From JAJDNS01 sp963578825 (lineage in GTDB: Bacteria > Acidobacteriota > Vicinamibacteria > Fen-336), in contig CAUZDW010000005.1 in assembly GCA_963578825.1 (NCBI GenBank), positions 1-64,000 of the forward strand: DNA of 64,000 nucleotides. Direction: 5' to 3'. This document shows positions 43,929-52,631 of this stretch, piece after piece. The position numbers and the translations under genes are program-made. Positions within the stretch are counted from its first letter, which is position 1. The number at the start of each line of letters is the position of its first letter. The notes beneath the pieces are model-generated. The model worked only from the letters and a program-made list of their open reading frames with translations, made no database searches and was not told the DNA's origin.

Positions 43929-44746
43929 TGCTCGCGAAGCGACTCATTCCCTGTCTCGACGTGGACCGCGGCCGGGTGGTGAAGGGTGTCCGCTTCGTCT
44001 CGCTGCGCGACGCCGGCGACCCGGTGGAAGCGGCCGTGCGATACGACACCGAGGGCGCGGACGAGCTCGTGTTCCTCGACATCACGGCCTCGTCGGACGC
44101 TCGGCCGATCGTCATCGACATGGTGCGCCGGGTCGCGGACGCCGTTTATCTGCCCTTCACCGTGGGCGGGGGCGTGCGGTCGGTGGACGACGCGGAGGTG
44201 CTGCTGCGGGCCGGCGCCGACAAGGTGGCCGTCAACACCGCCGCCGTCGAGAACCCCGACCTCCTGGGCGAGCTCGCGCGGCGTTTTGGTTCGCAGGCCG
44301 TCGTCCTCGCCATCGATGCGCGGGCGACGGGCAAGGGGGGCTGGGAGGTCTTCGTCCACGGCGGGCGCACTCCCACGGGGAAGGACGCCGTCGCCTGGGC
44401 CCGGGAGGGCGCGGAGCAGGGAGCAGGGGAGATCCTTCTCACGAGCATGGACCGGGACGGGACGAAGGACGGGTTCGACGTGGCCCTCACACGGGCAGTG
44501 GCCGACGCCGTTCGGGTCCCGGTGGTGGCGTCGGGCGGGTGCGGGACAGTGGCTCACATGGCGGAGGTGCTGACCGCCGGCGCCGCGAGCGCGGCACTGG
44601 CGGCGTCGATCTTCCACTTCGGCGAGATCCGGATCCCCGACGCGAAGGCCGAGCTTCTCCGGGTGGGTGTCGAGGTCCGGCCGCCGGCCGAGGGAGAGGC
44701 CGCCGCGTCCGCCGGGATGTCGGGCTCGGAGGGAGGGGCAGGATGA
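43928..44746 (+). CDS. hisF: Imidazole glycerol phosphate synthase, cyclase subunit
   Basis: A 272-residue TIM barrel with LAKRLIPCLDVDRGRVVKGV, both catalytic Asp residues (LDVDRGR and TSMDRDGTKDGFD) and phosphate loops TVGGGVRSVDDA and VASGGCGTVAHM. With HisH it makes imidazole glycerol phosphate and AICAR. About 15 extra C-terminal residues rich in Gly/Ala/Ser run on to the hisIE overlap. Confidence 0.96.
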   Translation: MLAKRLIPCLDVDRGRVVKGVRFVSLRDAGDPVEAAVRYDTEGADELVFLDITASSDARPIVIDMVRRVADAVYLPFTVGGGVRSVDDAEVLLRAGADKVAVNTAAVENPDLLGELARRFGSQAVVLAIDARATGKGGWEVFVHGGRTPTGKDAVAWAREGAEQGAGEILLTSMDRDGTKDGFDVALTRAVADAVRVPVVASGGCGTVAHMAEVLTAGAASAALAASIFHFGEIRIPDAKAELLRVGVEVRPPAEGEAAASAGMSGSEGGAG

Positions 44747-45399
44747 CGGCGGAACCGGACGCTCAGGTGGTGATTCCCGACGGTCTCGTCTTCGACGAGG
44801 CAGGGCTCCTGCCCGTGGTCGTGCAGGAGCGGGCGAGTGGCGACGTCCTGATGGTGGCGTGGGCCAACACCGAAGCCCTCGCCCGGACCGCCGAGACGGG
44901 GCTCGCCCACTTCTGGAGCCGAAGCCGCAAGTCGCTCTGGCGCAAGGGAGAGACCTCGGGCAACGGCCTGCACGTCGTGGAGGCCCGGGCGGACTGTGAT
45001 GGGGACACGTTGCTCCTCATCGTCGATCCGGAGGGGCCGGCGTGCCACACCGGCTCCCGAAGCTGCTTTGGGGAGGCCTCGCCCACCGCGGCGGGAATGC
45101 TCGAGGAGCTGGCCCGGGTCGTCGCCGAGCGGGCCGAGGCCCCGCCGGAGGAGTCCTACACCGCGCGGCTCCTCTCGAAGGGCCCGGACCAGGTCTTGAA
45201 GAAGATCGGCGAGGAGGCGACGGAGGTGGTCCTGGCCGGTCGGGTGCAGAGCGATGAGCGGCTGGCCGAGGAGACGGCGGACCTTCTCTATCACCTGCTG
45301 GTCGCCCTTCACCAGCGGAGAGTGCCGCTCGTTCGTGTCATGGACGAGCTGCGTCGCCGGCGACGCTCGAGCTCCGGGGCGCTGGGGAGCGACCGATGA
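44743..45399 (+). CDS. hisIE: Phosphoribosyl-AMP cyclohydrolase/phosphoribosyl-ATP pyrophosphatase
   Basis: A 218-residue fusion. The N-terminal HisI part has LMVAWANTEALARTAETGLA, WSRSRKSLWRKGETSGN and the zinc Cys residues in ADCDGDTLLLIVDPEGPACH. The C-terminal HisE part is the MazG-like helical domain LKKIGEEATEVVLAG and ETADLLYHLLVALHQR. It performs steps 2 and 3 of histidine synthesis. The stop overlaps trpE, showing that the his and trp segments are one transcript. Confidence 0.95.
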   Translation: MTAEPDAQVVIPDGLVFDEAGLLPVVVQERASGDVLMVAWANTEALARTAETGLAHFWSRSRKSLWRKGETSGNGLHVVEARADCDGDTLLLIVDPEGPACHTGSRSCFGEASPTAAGMLEELARVVAERAEAPPEESYTARLLSKGPDQVLKKIGEEATEVVLAGRVQSDERLAEETADLLYHLLVALHQRRVPLVRVMDELRRRRRSSSGALGSDR

Positions 45400-46841
45400 A
45401 GGCGCTGAGCTACGAGGACTACCAGAGGCTCTCCGAGGAGGGTCGGCCGGTTCCGGTCTTCCGCGAGATCCCCGGCGACCTGCGGACGCCGGTGTCCGCC
45501 TTTCTCTCCCTGGGAACCCGGGCCGAGCGGGCGTTTCTCCTCGAGAGTGTCCTCGGAGGAGAACGGCTGGCCCGCTACTCCTTCCTCGGTCGCAACCCCG
45601 TGTCAACCCTCGAGGTGAGGGACGGCCGCGTCTTCGTTGGTGACGGGTCCGGCGAGACCGAGCTCGAGGAGGGTCTCCTCGACGCCCTGCGTTCGCGGTT
45701 GAGCTCGCCGCCCGCTGAGATCCCCGGGCTGCCACGCTTCACCGGCGGAGCCGTCGGATACCTCCACTACGACGCGGCGCGGCTGTTCGAGCGCGTGCCC
45801 GACCGGCACGGAGCCAGCCACGGCACCGTGGCCTCCTTTTGCTTCTACAACTCCCTCGTGGCGTTCGATCACGTGGGACAGCGGCTCGTACTCATCGCCA
45901 TCGCCGAGCCTGGGAGCCGGGCCGCCTTTCAGGGCGCCCAGGAGATCCTCGACGGTTTCGAAGAGGATCTCGGCTGGGAGCGGCGGCCTTCGCCGTCCCG
46001 CCAGGCAGAGGCGTACGTGGCTCTCGAGGGCAAGCACGACCCAGGCTTCCAGGCGGCTGTCCTCGAAGCCAAGGAGCACATCGCGGCCGGCGACATCTTC
46101 CAGGTCGTTCTGTCCCGCCAGCACGAGGTCGACTGCGAGGCGGACCCCTTCTCCGTGTACCGCGCGCTGCGCATGGTGAACCCCTCGCCCTACATGTACT
46201 TCCTGAAGGAGGGCGAGAGGACGACAATCGGGGCCTCACCGGAGATGCTGGTTCGCGTGGAGGGGCGTCACGTGGAGACACGCCCGATCGCCGGGACTCG
46301 CCCTCGCCCCGGTCACAACGACGAGGCGCTGGCCCGGGAGCTGCTCGCCGACCAGAAGGAGCGAGCCGAGCACATCATGCTGGTGGATCTGGGACGGAAC
46401 GACCTGGGTCGCGTCTGTCGATTCGGCAGCGTCCAGGTGCCGGAGCTCATGAAGGTCGAGCACTACAGCCACGTGGCCCACATCGTGAGCTCGGTGACAG
46501 GGGAGCTGGCGGAGGGCCGCGACGCTCTCGATGCACTGGCCGCCACGTTTCCGGCAGGGACGCTCTCGGGCGCCCCAAAGATCCGGGCCATGCAGATCAT
46601 CGACGAGCTCGAGCCCGTGCCTCGCGGGCTGTACGGAGGGGCCCTCGGCTATCTCGACATGCGCGGCAACCTCGACTTCTGCATCGCCATCCGCACCCTG
46701 ACGATGAAGGGTGGGCGCGCCACGCTCCAGGCCGGCGCCGGCATCGTGGCGGACTCAGATCCCGCGGCGGAGGAGCGAGAGACCGACGCGAAGTCGCGGG
46801 CGCTGTTCGAAGCGCTCAAGGTGGCCGGAGGTCTCGCGTGA
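45396..46841 (+). CDS. trpE: Anthranilate synthase component I
   Basis: A 481-residue chorismate-utilising enzyme. The N-terminal feedback motif region ESVLGGERLARYSFLG contains the LLES-like Trp-binding element. The catalytic part has FQVVLSRQHEV, NPSPYMYFL, IAGTRPRPGHNDEALAREL, HIMLVDLGRNDLGRVC and TLSGAPKIRAMQIIDELEP. It makes anthranilate with ammonia from TrpG. Four-base overlaps join it to hisIE and trpGD. Confidence 0.96.
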   Translation: MKALSYEDYQRLSEEGRPVPVFREIPGDLRTPVSAFLSLGTRAERAFLLESVLGGERLARYSFLGRNPVSTLEVRDGRVFVGDGSGETELEEGLLDALRSRLSSPPAEIPGLPRFTGGAVGYLHYDAARLFERVPDRHGASHGTVASFCFYNSLVAFDHVGQRLVLIAIAEPGSRAAFQGAQEILDGFEEDLGWERRPSPSRQAEAYVALEGKHDPGFQAAVLEAKEHIAAGDIFQVVLSRQHEVDCEADPFSVYRALRMVNPSPYMYFLKEGERTTIGASPEMLVRVEGRHVETRPIAGTRPRPGHNDEALARELLADQKERAEHIMLVDLGRNDLGRVCRFGSVQVPELMKVEHYSHVAHIVSSVTGELAEGRDALDALAATFPAGTLSGAPKIRAMQIIDELEPVPRGLYGGALGYLDMRGNLDFCIAIRTLTMKGGRATLQAGAGIVADSDPAAEERETDAKSRALFEALKVAGGLA

Positions 46842-48403
46842 TCCTCCTGGTCGACAACTACGACTCCTTCACCTTCAACCTGTACCAGTACCTCGGCGAG
46901 CTGGGCTCCGAGGTGAAGGTGATCCGAAACGACGCCATGAGCGTGGACGAGGCTCTGGCTCTCGGTCCCGAGCGCATCGTCGTCTCTCCCGGCCCGGGGA
47001 CCCCCGACCAGGCCGGGATGAGCGTCGAGCTCATCCGTCGCTCTCCGGTGCCGGTCCTCGGGGTGTGCCTGGGCCACCAGTCGCTCGCCCAGGCCTTCGG
47101 AGGGGAGATCGTGCGAGCGGCGAAGCTCATGCACGGCAAGACCTCCGAGATCCGGCACGGCGGCCAGACGATCTTCGCCGGCCTGCCCGATCCGTTCACC
47201 GCGACCCGGTATCACTCCCTCGTGGTGGCGCCGGAGAGCGTTCCCGACTGCCTCGAGGTCACCGCCCGGGCGGATGGCGGCGTGATCATGGGCCTGCGCC
47301 ACCGGGAGCGGCCCCTCGAGGGCGTGCAGTTTCATCCGGAGAGCATCCTGACCGCCGCCGGCAAGGACCTCCTGCGCAACTTCCTCGGCCTCGGGGCACG
47401 CATCAGCATCAAGCGCTTCATCGCGAAGGTCGCCCGGGGCGAGCGTCTCACCGAGGATGAAGCAGGCTCGGCGATGGACGCGATCATGGACGGCCAGGCG
47501 ACCCCGGCGCAGATCGGCGCTCTTTTGGCAGCCATGGCCGCCCGGGGAGAGACCGAGGACGAGGTGGTGGGCTTCGCCCGGACCATGCGGGCCCGGGCCG
47601 TGCCTCTCAGCTCCTCGGGGGCGGTGGACACCTGCGGAACGGGTGGAGACGGAGCAGGCACCTTCAACATCTCGACCGTGGCCTCGATCGTCGTGGCGGC
47701 CTGCGGCGTCCCCGTGGCGAAGCACGGCAACCGCTCGGCGAGTGGAACCTGCGGCAGCGCGGACGTGCTCGAGGCCCTGGGCGTCCGGATCGACGCCCCG
47801 CCGCCGGTGGTGCAGAAGGCTCTCGACGAGGCCGGGTGGACGTTCATCTTCGCGCCGAGGTTCCACGCGGCCACGCGTCACGCGGTGGGGCCGCGCAAGG
47901 AGCTTGGTGTCCGGACCGCATTCAATCTGCTCGGGCCCCTCACCAATCCCGCTCGCCCCGACTCCCAGGTGGTGGGCGTGCCGAAGCCCGAGCTCACCGG
48001 CTTCGTGGCGCGCTGCCTCCAGCGTCTGGGAGTCGGCAGGGCCTGGGTGGTTCACGGAGATGGCCTCGACGAGCTGACCCTTGCGGGCATGACCACCGTG
48101 ACCGAGGTGGATGGCGACGCCGTGCGCACGTTCGCCGTGACTCCGGAGGATGCCGGGCTCCAGACCACGAGCCTCGACGCGCTCCTGGGCGGCGGTCCCG
48201 AGGACAACGCCGTCATCGCCCGGGAGGTTCTGTCCGGGACGCCCGGGCCGCGACGCGACGTGGTGCTGCTGAACGCGGCCGCTGCCCTCGTGGTCGCCGG
48301 GCGCGCGGCCGATCTGCGCGAGGGTGTTCGCCAGGCGGCCGCGGCCATCGACGACGGCCGGGCAAAGGGACAGCTGGAGCGTCTGCGGGAGGCCCTATCA
48401 TGA
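46838..48403 (+). CDS. trpGD: TrpG-TrpD fusion: glutaminase and anthranilate phosphoribosyltransferase
   Basis: A 521-residue fusion. Residues 1-~190 are the TrpG amidotransferase (DNYDSFTFNLYQYLGELGSE, nucleophile Cys in LGVCLGHQSLAQAFGG, HPES in GVQFHPESI). From ~200 it is TrpD: KVARGERLTEDEAGSAMDAI, the PRPP loop DTCGTGGDGAGTFNIST and KHGNRSASGTCGSADVLEAL. The same fusion occurs in enterics. A short linker joins the domains. It starts at GTG overlapping trpE. Confidence 0.96.
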   Translation: MILLVDNYDSFTFNLYQYLGELGSEVKVIRNDAMSVDEALALGPERIVVSPGPGTPDQAGMSVELIRRSPVPVLGVCLGHQSLAQAFGGEIVRAAKLMHGKTSEIRHGGQTIFAGLPDPFTATRYHSLVVAPESVPDCLEVTARADGGVIMGLRHRERPLEGVQFHPESILTAAGKDLLRNFLGLGARISIKRFIAKVARGERLTEDEAGSAMDAIMDGQATPAQIGALLAAMAARGETEDEVVGFARTMRARAVPLSSSGAVDTCGTGGDGAGTFNISTVASIVVAACGVPVAKHGNRSASGTCGSADVLEALGVRIDAPPPVVQKALDEAGWTFIFAPRFHAATRHAVGPRKELGVRTAFNLLGPLTNPARPDSQVVGVPKPELTGFVARCLQRLGVGRAWVVHGDGLDELTLAGMTTVTEVDGDAVRTFAVTPEDAGLQTTSLDALLGGGPEDNAVIAREVLSGTPGPRRDVVLLNAAAALVVAGRAADLREGVRQAAAAIDDGRAKGQLERLREALS

Positions 48404-49200
48404 GCGCCGCCGGCACCGGCGTCCTCGACGGGATCATCGCTCGCACCCGTCAGCACGTGGCCGAGGAGCGCGCGCATCGCCCTCTCGAAAAGGTGCGCGC
48501 CGCGGCGGACGAGGCGCCCCCGGTGCGGCCTTTCGGAGCGGCCCTGGCCCGCTCCGGACGCCTCAGCGTGATCGCCGAGCACAAGCGGCGCTCTCCCTCC
48601 CGGGGGGTCATCCGGGAGGATCTCGCCCCGGAGGATGTGGCCCGAGGCTACGAGGCCGCGGGGGCAGCGGCGCTCTCCGTCCTCACCGACGAGCCGTTCT
48701 TTGGCGGGCGTCTCGAGCATCTGGTGGCGGCGCGGAAGGCGACCGCCCTCCCCGTCCTGCGCAAGGACTTCATCGTGGACACCTGGCAGGTGTGGGAGGC
48801 CCGCGCCGCCGGCGCGGATGCGGTGCTCCTCATCGTGGCCGCCTTGGAGGACGATGCCCTTGGCGCGCTGCTGGCGCTGGCGGGCGAGGCCGGGCTCGAC
48901 GCGCTGGTCGAGGTCCACTCCCGCGACGAGCTGGACCGTGCCCTGGCTGCCGGGGCCCGCATCGTGGGCATCAACAACCGCAACCTGAAGACGCTCGAGG
49001 TCTCGCTGGAGACGGCGCTCTCGCTGGCCACGGCCATTCCCCAGGGCGTCGTCAGCGTGGCCGAGAGCGGAATCCGCACCGGGGGCGACATCCGAACACT
49101 CCGCCAAGCGGGTTTCGATGCGTTCCTCATCGGGGAACGTCTCATGGGAGCACCCGACCCGGGACAGGCGCTCAGGTCACTGCTGGAGGAGGCAAGGTGA
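48400..49200 (+). CDS. trpC: Indole-3-glycerol phosphate synthase
   Basis: A 266-residue TIM barrel with the catalytic residues in VIAEHKRRSPSRGVI, AALSVLTDEPFFGG, LPVLRKDFIVDTWQVWEARA, VGINNRNLKTLEV and VVSVAESGIRTGGDI. Monofunctional; TrpF follows as a separate gene. Overlaps trpGD and trpF by four bases each. Confidence 0.96.
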   Translation: MSAAGTGVLDGIIARTRQHVAEERAHRPLEKVRAAADEAPPVRPFGAALARSGRLSVIAEHKRRSPSRGVIREDLAPEDVARGYEAAGAAALSVLTDEPFFGGRLEHLVAARKATALPVLRKDFIVDTWQVWEARAAGADAVLLIVAALEDDALGALLALAGEAGLDALVEVHSRDELDRALAAGARIVGINNRNLKTLEVSLETALSLATAIPQGVVSVAESGIRTGGDIRTLRQAGFDAFLIGERLMGAPDPGQALRSLLEEAR

Positions 49201-49853
49201 GCCGCGTGTTCGTCAAGGTCTGTGGGATCACGACATTCGAGGACGGTGTCCATGCAGCCGAGGCCGGGGCCGACGCCGTGGGCTTCGTCTTCTACTCCGC
49301 GAGCCCTCGCTTCGTCGAGAGAGAGCGAGCCGCCGCCATCTCCCGAGTCCTCCCCCCGATGGTGCTCCGGGTGGGCCTCTTCGTCGACGCCACCCGGGAC
49401 GAGATGGCGCGGACCGCCGACGCGGTGGGTCTGGATCTCCTCCAGCTTCACGGCCACGAGCCTCCGGAAGCCTTCGAGGGTCTTCCCAGACGTGCCCTGA
49501 AGGCGCTGCGGGTCGGGAGTGAGTTTGCCCCCGAGGACGCGCTGCGCTACGAGGCCTCCTGCGGGATTCTCGTTGACACGCGCCTCGCCGACGAGACGGC
49601 GCCCCTGGGCGGAACCGGGACCTCCTTCGACTGGGGGCTGGTCCGTGGTCTGCGGGAGAAGGTGGGCTTCCTGATGTTGGCAGGCGGGCTGGACCCGGAG
49701 AACGTCGAAGAGGCCATCACCTCCGTCCGCCCCCATGCGGTAGACGTGTCCAGCGGTGTTGAGGGGCGACGCCCGGGCCAGAAGGACGCGAGCCGGGTGA
49801 CGGCTTTCCTGGAGGCGGTGCGAAGGGCGGAAAGAGAGGGCGAGGCGCGATGA
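49197..49853 (+). CDS. trpF: Phosphoribosylanthranilate isomerase
   Basis: A 218-residue TIM barrel. The catalytic Cys is in FVKVCGITTFEDGVHAAEAG and further signatures are GFVFYSASPRFVE, LLQLHGHEPPEAF, LMLAGGLDPENVEEAI and AVDVSSGVEGRRPGQKDASR. It starts at GTG overlapping trpC and ends overlapping trpB. Confidence 0.96.
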   Translation: MSRVFVKVCGITTFEDGVHAAEAGADAVGFVFYSASPRFVERERAAAISRVLPPMVLRVGLFVDATRDEMARTADAVGLDLLQLHGHEPPEAFEGLPRRALKALRVGSEFAPEDALRYEASCGILVDTRLADETAPLGGTGTSFDWGLVRGLREKVGFLMLAGGLDPENVEEAITSVRPHAVDVSSGVEGRRPGQKDASRVTAFLEAVRRAEREGEAR

Positions 49854-51070
49854 CCTCGAGCGCGCGGCACGTGGGCGTCTGGCCCGACGCGAGCGGGCAC
49901 TTCGGACCGTACGGTGGCTGCTACGTCCCCGAAACGCTCATGGAGCCCCTGCGTGAGCTCGGCGCCGTCTGGGCCGAGGCCTGGAAGGACGACAACTTCA
50001 AGGGCGAGTACCGCCGGCTGCTAAGCGAGTACGTGGGCCGGCCCACCCCCCTCGGCCGGGCCGAGCGTCTCTCGGAGAAGCTGGGACTTCAGGTCTACCT
50101 GAAACGGGAAGACCTCTGTCACACCGGGGCGCACAAGATCAACAACGCCCTGGGCCAGGCGCTGCTCGTCCAGCGGATGGGCAAGAGCCGCGTGGTGGCC
50201 GAGACCGGCGCCGGCCAGCACGGCGTGGCCACGGCCACCGTGTGCGCTCTCCTTGGCCTCGAGTGCGTCATCTACATGGGCACCGAGGACATGGCGCGCC
50301 AGGCCCCGAACGTGGAGCGGATGCGCCTCCTCGGTGCCGAGGTGCGCGGCGTCGACTCGGGCCAGCGCACGCTGAAGGACGCGATCAACGAGGCGATGCG
50401 CGACTGGGTCACCAACGTGCGCTCCACCCACTATCTCCTCGGCTCGGTGCTCGGGGCCCACCCCTACCCGGCGATGGTGCGCGATCTTCAGTCGGTGATC
50501 GGCCGGGAGGCGCGCGAGCAGATTCTCGAGAGGATCGGGCGGCTGCCGGATCGTCTCGTGGCCTGCGTGGGCGGTGGCTCGAACGCGATCGGCCTCTTCT
50601 ACGCCTTCTTGGAAGACGAGGCGGTCAAGATGGTGGGCGTCGAGGCCGGCGGTCGCTCGCCGCGTCCGGGCGACCACGCCGCGCGGTTTCTCTCGCAAGC
50701 CGACGCGGGGGCCGGCGTGGGCGTCCTGCAGGGGACGCTCACGTACCTGTTGCAGGACGCCGCCGGCAACGTCCTTCCGACTCACTCCGTTTCGGCCGGG
50801 CTCGACTACCCGGCCGTGGGTCCCGAGCACGCGCTTCTCCACGACGAAGGCCGGGTCGAGTACGGCTCGGTGACCGACGAGGAGGCCCTCGCCGCATTCC
50901 ACCTGCTTAGTGAGACCGAAGGAATCCTTCCCGCGCTCGAGTCGTCGCATGCCCTGGCGTGGCTCGTCCGCGAGGCGCCCTCCCTGGCGGGAAGCATCGT
51001 CCTGGTCAACTTGAGCGGACGGGGCGACAAGGACCTGGGAATCGTCACATCGAAGGAGGAGCCGGCGTGA
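49850..51070 (+). CDS. trpB: Tryptophan synthase beta chain
   Basis: A 406-residue PLP enzyme of the TrpB1 type. FGPYGGCYVPETLM opens the protein, the Schiff-base Lys is in HTGAHKINNALGQALL, the catalytic Glu in ETGAGQHGVATATVCAL, and the phosphate-binding loop is CVGGGSNAIGLFYAF. It condenses indole with serine through an aminoacrylate intermediate. The next gene, ridA, overlaps by four bases, and trpA follows ridA. Confidence 0.96.
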   Translation: MTSSARHVGVWPDASGHFGPYGGCYVPETLMEPLRELGAVWAEAWKDDNFKGEYRRLLSEYVGRPTPLGRAERLSEKLGLQVYLKREDLCHTGAHKINNALGQALLVQRMGKSRVVAETGAGQHGVATATVCALLGLECVIYMGTEDMARQAPNVERMRLLGAEVRGVDSGQRTLKDAINEAMRDWVTNVRSTHYLLGSVLGAHPYPAMVRDLQSVIGREAREQILERIGRLPDRLVACVGGGSNAIGLFYAFLEDEAVKMVGVEAGGRSPRPGDHAARFLSQADAGAGVGVLQGTLTYLLQDAAGNVLPTHSVSAGLDYPAVGPEHALLHDEGRVEYGSVTDEEALAAFHLLSETEGILPALESSHALAWLVREAPSLAGSIVLVNLSGRGDKDLGIVTSKEEPA

Positions 51071-51495
51071 GCAGCCGTCACAACGTCAAGGGCAACAGTC
51101 CCTGGGAGCCCAGGGTTGGATTCTCACGTGCGGTGCGGTTCGGCCCCCATGTGCACGTCGCGGGCACGGTCGCCACCGGTGCGGACGGAACGATTGTCGG
51201 GAAGGGCGACGTCTACGCACAGGCCCTGCAGTGCTTCCGAAACATCGAGAAGGCCCTCCACGAGACCGGCGCCACCTTTGCCGACGTGGTGCGCACGCGG
51301 ATGTACGTCACCGACATCTCCCGCTGGGAGGACGTGGGGCGCGCCCACGGCGAGATCTTCCGCGACATCCGCCCCGCCGCGACCATGGTCGAGGTGAGCG
51401 GCCTCATCGATCCCGACATGCTGGTGGCGGACGAGGTGGACGCCGTCGTGGACGAAGCCGTGCGTTCTGGCGACGAACAGCAGGAAGGGCGCTGA
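51067..51495 (+). CDS. RidA-family enamine/imine deaminase
   Basis: A 142-residue RidA/YjgF-type trimeric protein (FSRAVRFGPHVHVAGTVA, FRNIEKALHETGATFADVVR, the conserved Arg in TRMYVTDISRWEDVG, and ATMVEVSGLIDPDMLVADEV). RidA hydrolyses reactive 2-aminoacrylate and similar enamines to keto acids. The serine-derived aminoacrylate formed on TrpB gives a direct reason for this gene to lie between trpB and trpA. It starts at GTG overlapping trpB and ends seven bases before trpA. It is not the archetypal RidA subfamily by eye, so exact specificity is open. Confidence 0.88.
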   Translation: MSSRHNVKGNSPWEPRVGFSRAVRFGPHVHVAGTVATGADGTIVGKGDVYAQALQCFRNIEKALHETGATFADVVRTRMYVTDISRWEDVGRAHGEIFRDIRPAATMVEVSGLIDPDMLVADEVDAVVDEAVRSGDEQQEGR

Positions 51496-51502
51496 GGCCG
51501 CC

Positions 51503-52279
51503 ATGGGTCGAATCGGAGACCGCTTCGCGCGTCGCAAGGCCGAAGGCCGCACGGCGTTCGTGCCGTTCCTCACGGCCGGCGACCCCTCGATCGACCGGAC
51601 CGTCGAGGCGGCGATGGCCCTGGAGGAGGCCGGGGCAGACGTGTTCGAGCTGGGGGTCCCGTTCTCCGACCCCCTCGCCGATGGCCCGGTGATCCAGCGC
51701 TCGAGCGAGCGGGCCCTCGCCCGGGGTGTCACCCTAGGAGACGTGCTCGACGTGGTGCGGCGCATTCGCGAGCGGAGCGAGCTGCCGCTCCTCCTCTTCA
51801 GCTATTTCAACCCGCTGCTCCAGCGGGGCCTGGGGCGACTCGCGCGTGAAGCCGCCGAGGCCGGGGTCGACGGCGTGCTCGTCACCGACCTTCCGCCGGA
51901 GGAAGCGGGCGAGTGGATCCAGGCCGCCCGCGGCGCCGATCTCGACACGGTGTTCCTGGCCTCGCCCACCAGCCCCGCCGAGCGGCTGCGGCGGGTGGCC
52001 GAGGCCAGCCGGGGCTTTGTCTACGCGATCAGCCGCACGGGAGTGACCGGAGAGCGCCACTCGCTCTCCACGGAGGCCGCACCGCTGGTGGAGCGCCTTC
52101 ACGGTCTCACCGACGTGCCGGTGGCCCTCGGATTCGGCCTGTCGACTCCCGAGCACGTGGCCGAAGCCGGAAAGGTGGCCGACGGTGTCGTGGTGGGGAG
52201 CGCTCTCGTGCGCTTTCTCGAGGAGCAGCCGGAAGGAGATCTCGGAGCACAGGTGCGATGGCTGACCAGCGCGACGTAG
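51503..52279 (+). CDS. trpA: Tryptophan synthase alpha chain
   Basis: A 258-residue TIM barrel. The catalytic Glu is in ADVFELGVPFSDPLADGPVI and the catalytic Asp in VDGVLVTDLPPEEAGEW, followed by FVYAISRTGVTGER and VALGFGLSTPEHV. It cleaves indole glycerol phosphate and channels indole to TrpB. It overlaps the chorismate mutase gene by 22 bases in another frame. Confidence 0.96.
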   Translation: MGRIGDRFARRKAEGRTAFVPFLTAGDPSIDRTVEAAMALEEAGADVFELGVPFSDPLADGPVIQRSSERALARGVTLGDVLDVVRRIRERSELPLLLFSYFNPLLQRGLGRLAREAAEAGVDGVLVTDLPPEEAGEWIQAARGADLDTVFLASPTSPAERLRRVAEASRGFVYAISRTGVTGERHSLSTEAAPLVERLHGLTDVPVALGFGLSTPEHVAEAGKVADGVVVGSALVRFLEEQPEGDLGAQVRWLTSAT

Positions 52280-52626
52280 ACGGCAGGAACGAGACGGCCC
52301 CGGAGGTCGAGGGGCTCCGCCGTCGGATCGATGCGATCGACGACCAGCTGATGAAGCTTCTCAACAGCCGCTCGGCCTGCGCCGTCGAGATCGGCCGGCT
52401 CAAGCGGAACCTGGGCATGGCGGTGTATCAGCCCGGCCGCGAGGTGTGGATTCTGGACCGGGCCACGGCCAACAATCCCGGGCCCCTGGACGGCGGCGCG
52501 GTGAGGCGGGTCTTCGAGCGGATCATCGACGAGAGCCGGCGCCTGGAGCGGCTGGCCCAGGACAGGGCAGATCAAGACGCGGGCGGGGCCAGGACTGCCC
52601 TTCCGCCGGACAAGGAAGGAGACTAG
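52258..52626 (+). CDS. aroQ: Chorismate mutase, AroQ class
   Basis: A 122-residue all-helical mutase. The core is LRRRIDAIDDQLMKLLNSRS, EIGRLKRNLGMAVYQPGRE and RRVFERIIDESRRLE, giving the expected Arg, Lys and Glu/Gln active-site set. It turns chorismate into prephenate, the branch towards Phe and Tyr and the competitor of TrpE. It overlaps trpA by 22 bases and is followed after five bases by the DAHP synthase gene; in some bacteria the two are fused. The tail of ~25 residues is charged and non-conserved. Confidence 0.92.
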   Translation: MADQRDVDGRNETAPEVEGLRRRIDAIDDQLMKLLNSRSACAVEIGRLKRNLGMAVYQPGREVWILDRATANNPGPLDGGAVRRVFERIIDESRRLERLAQDRADQDAGGARTALPPDKEGD

Positions 52627-52631
52627 AGGGC

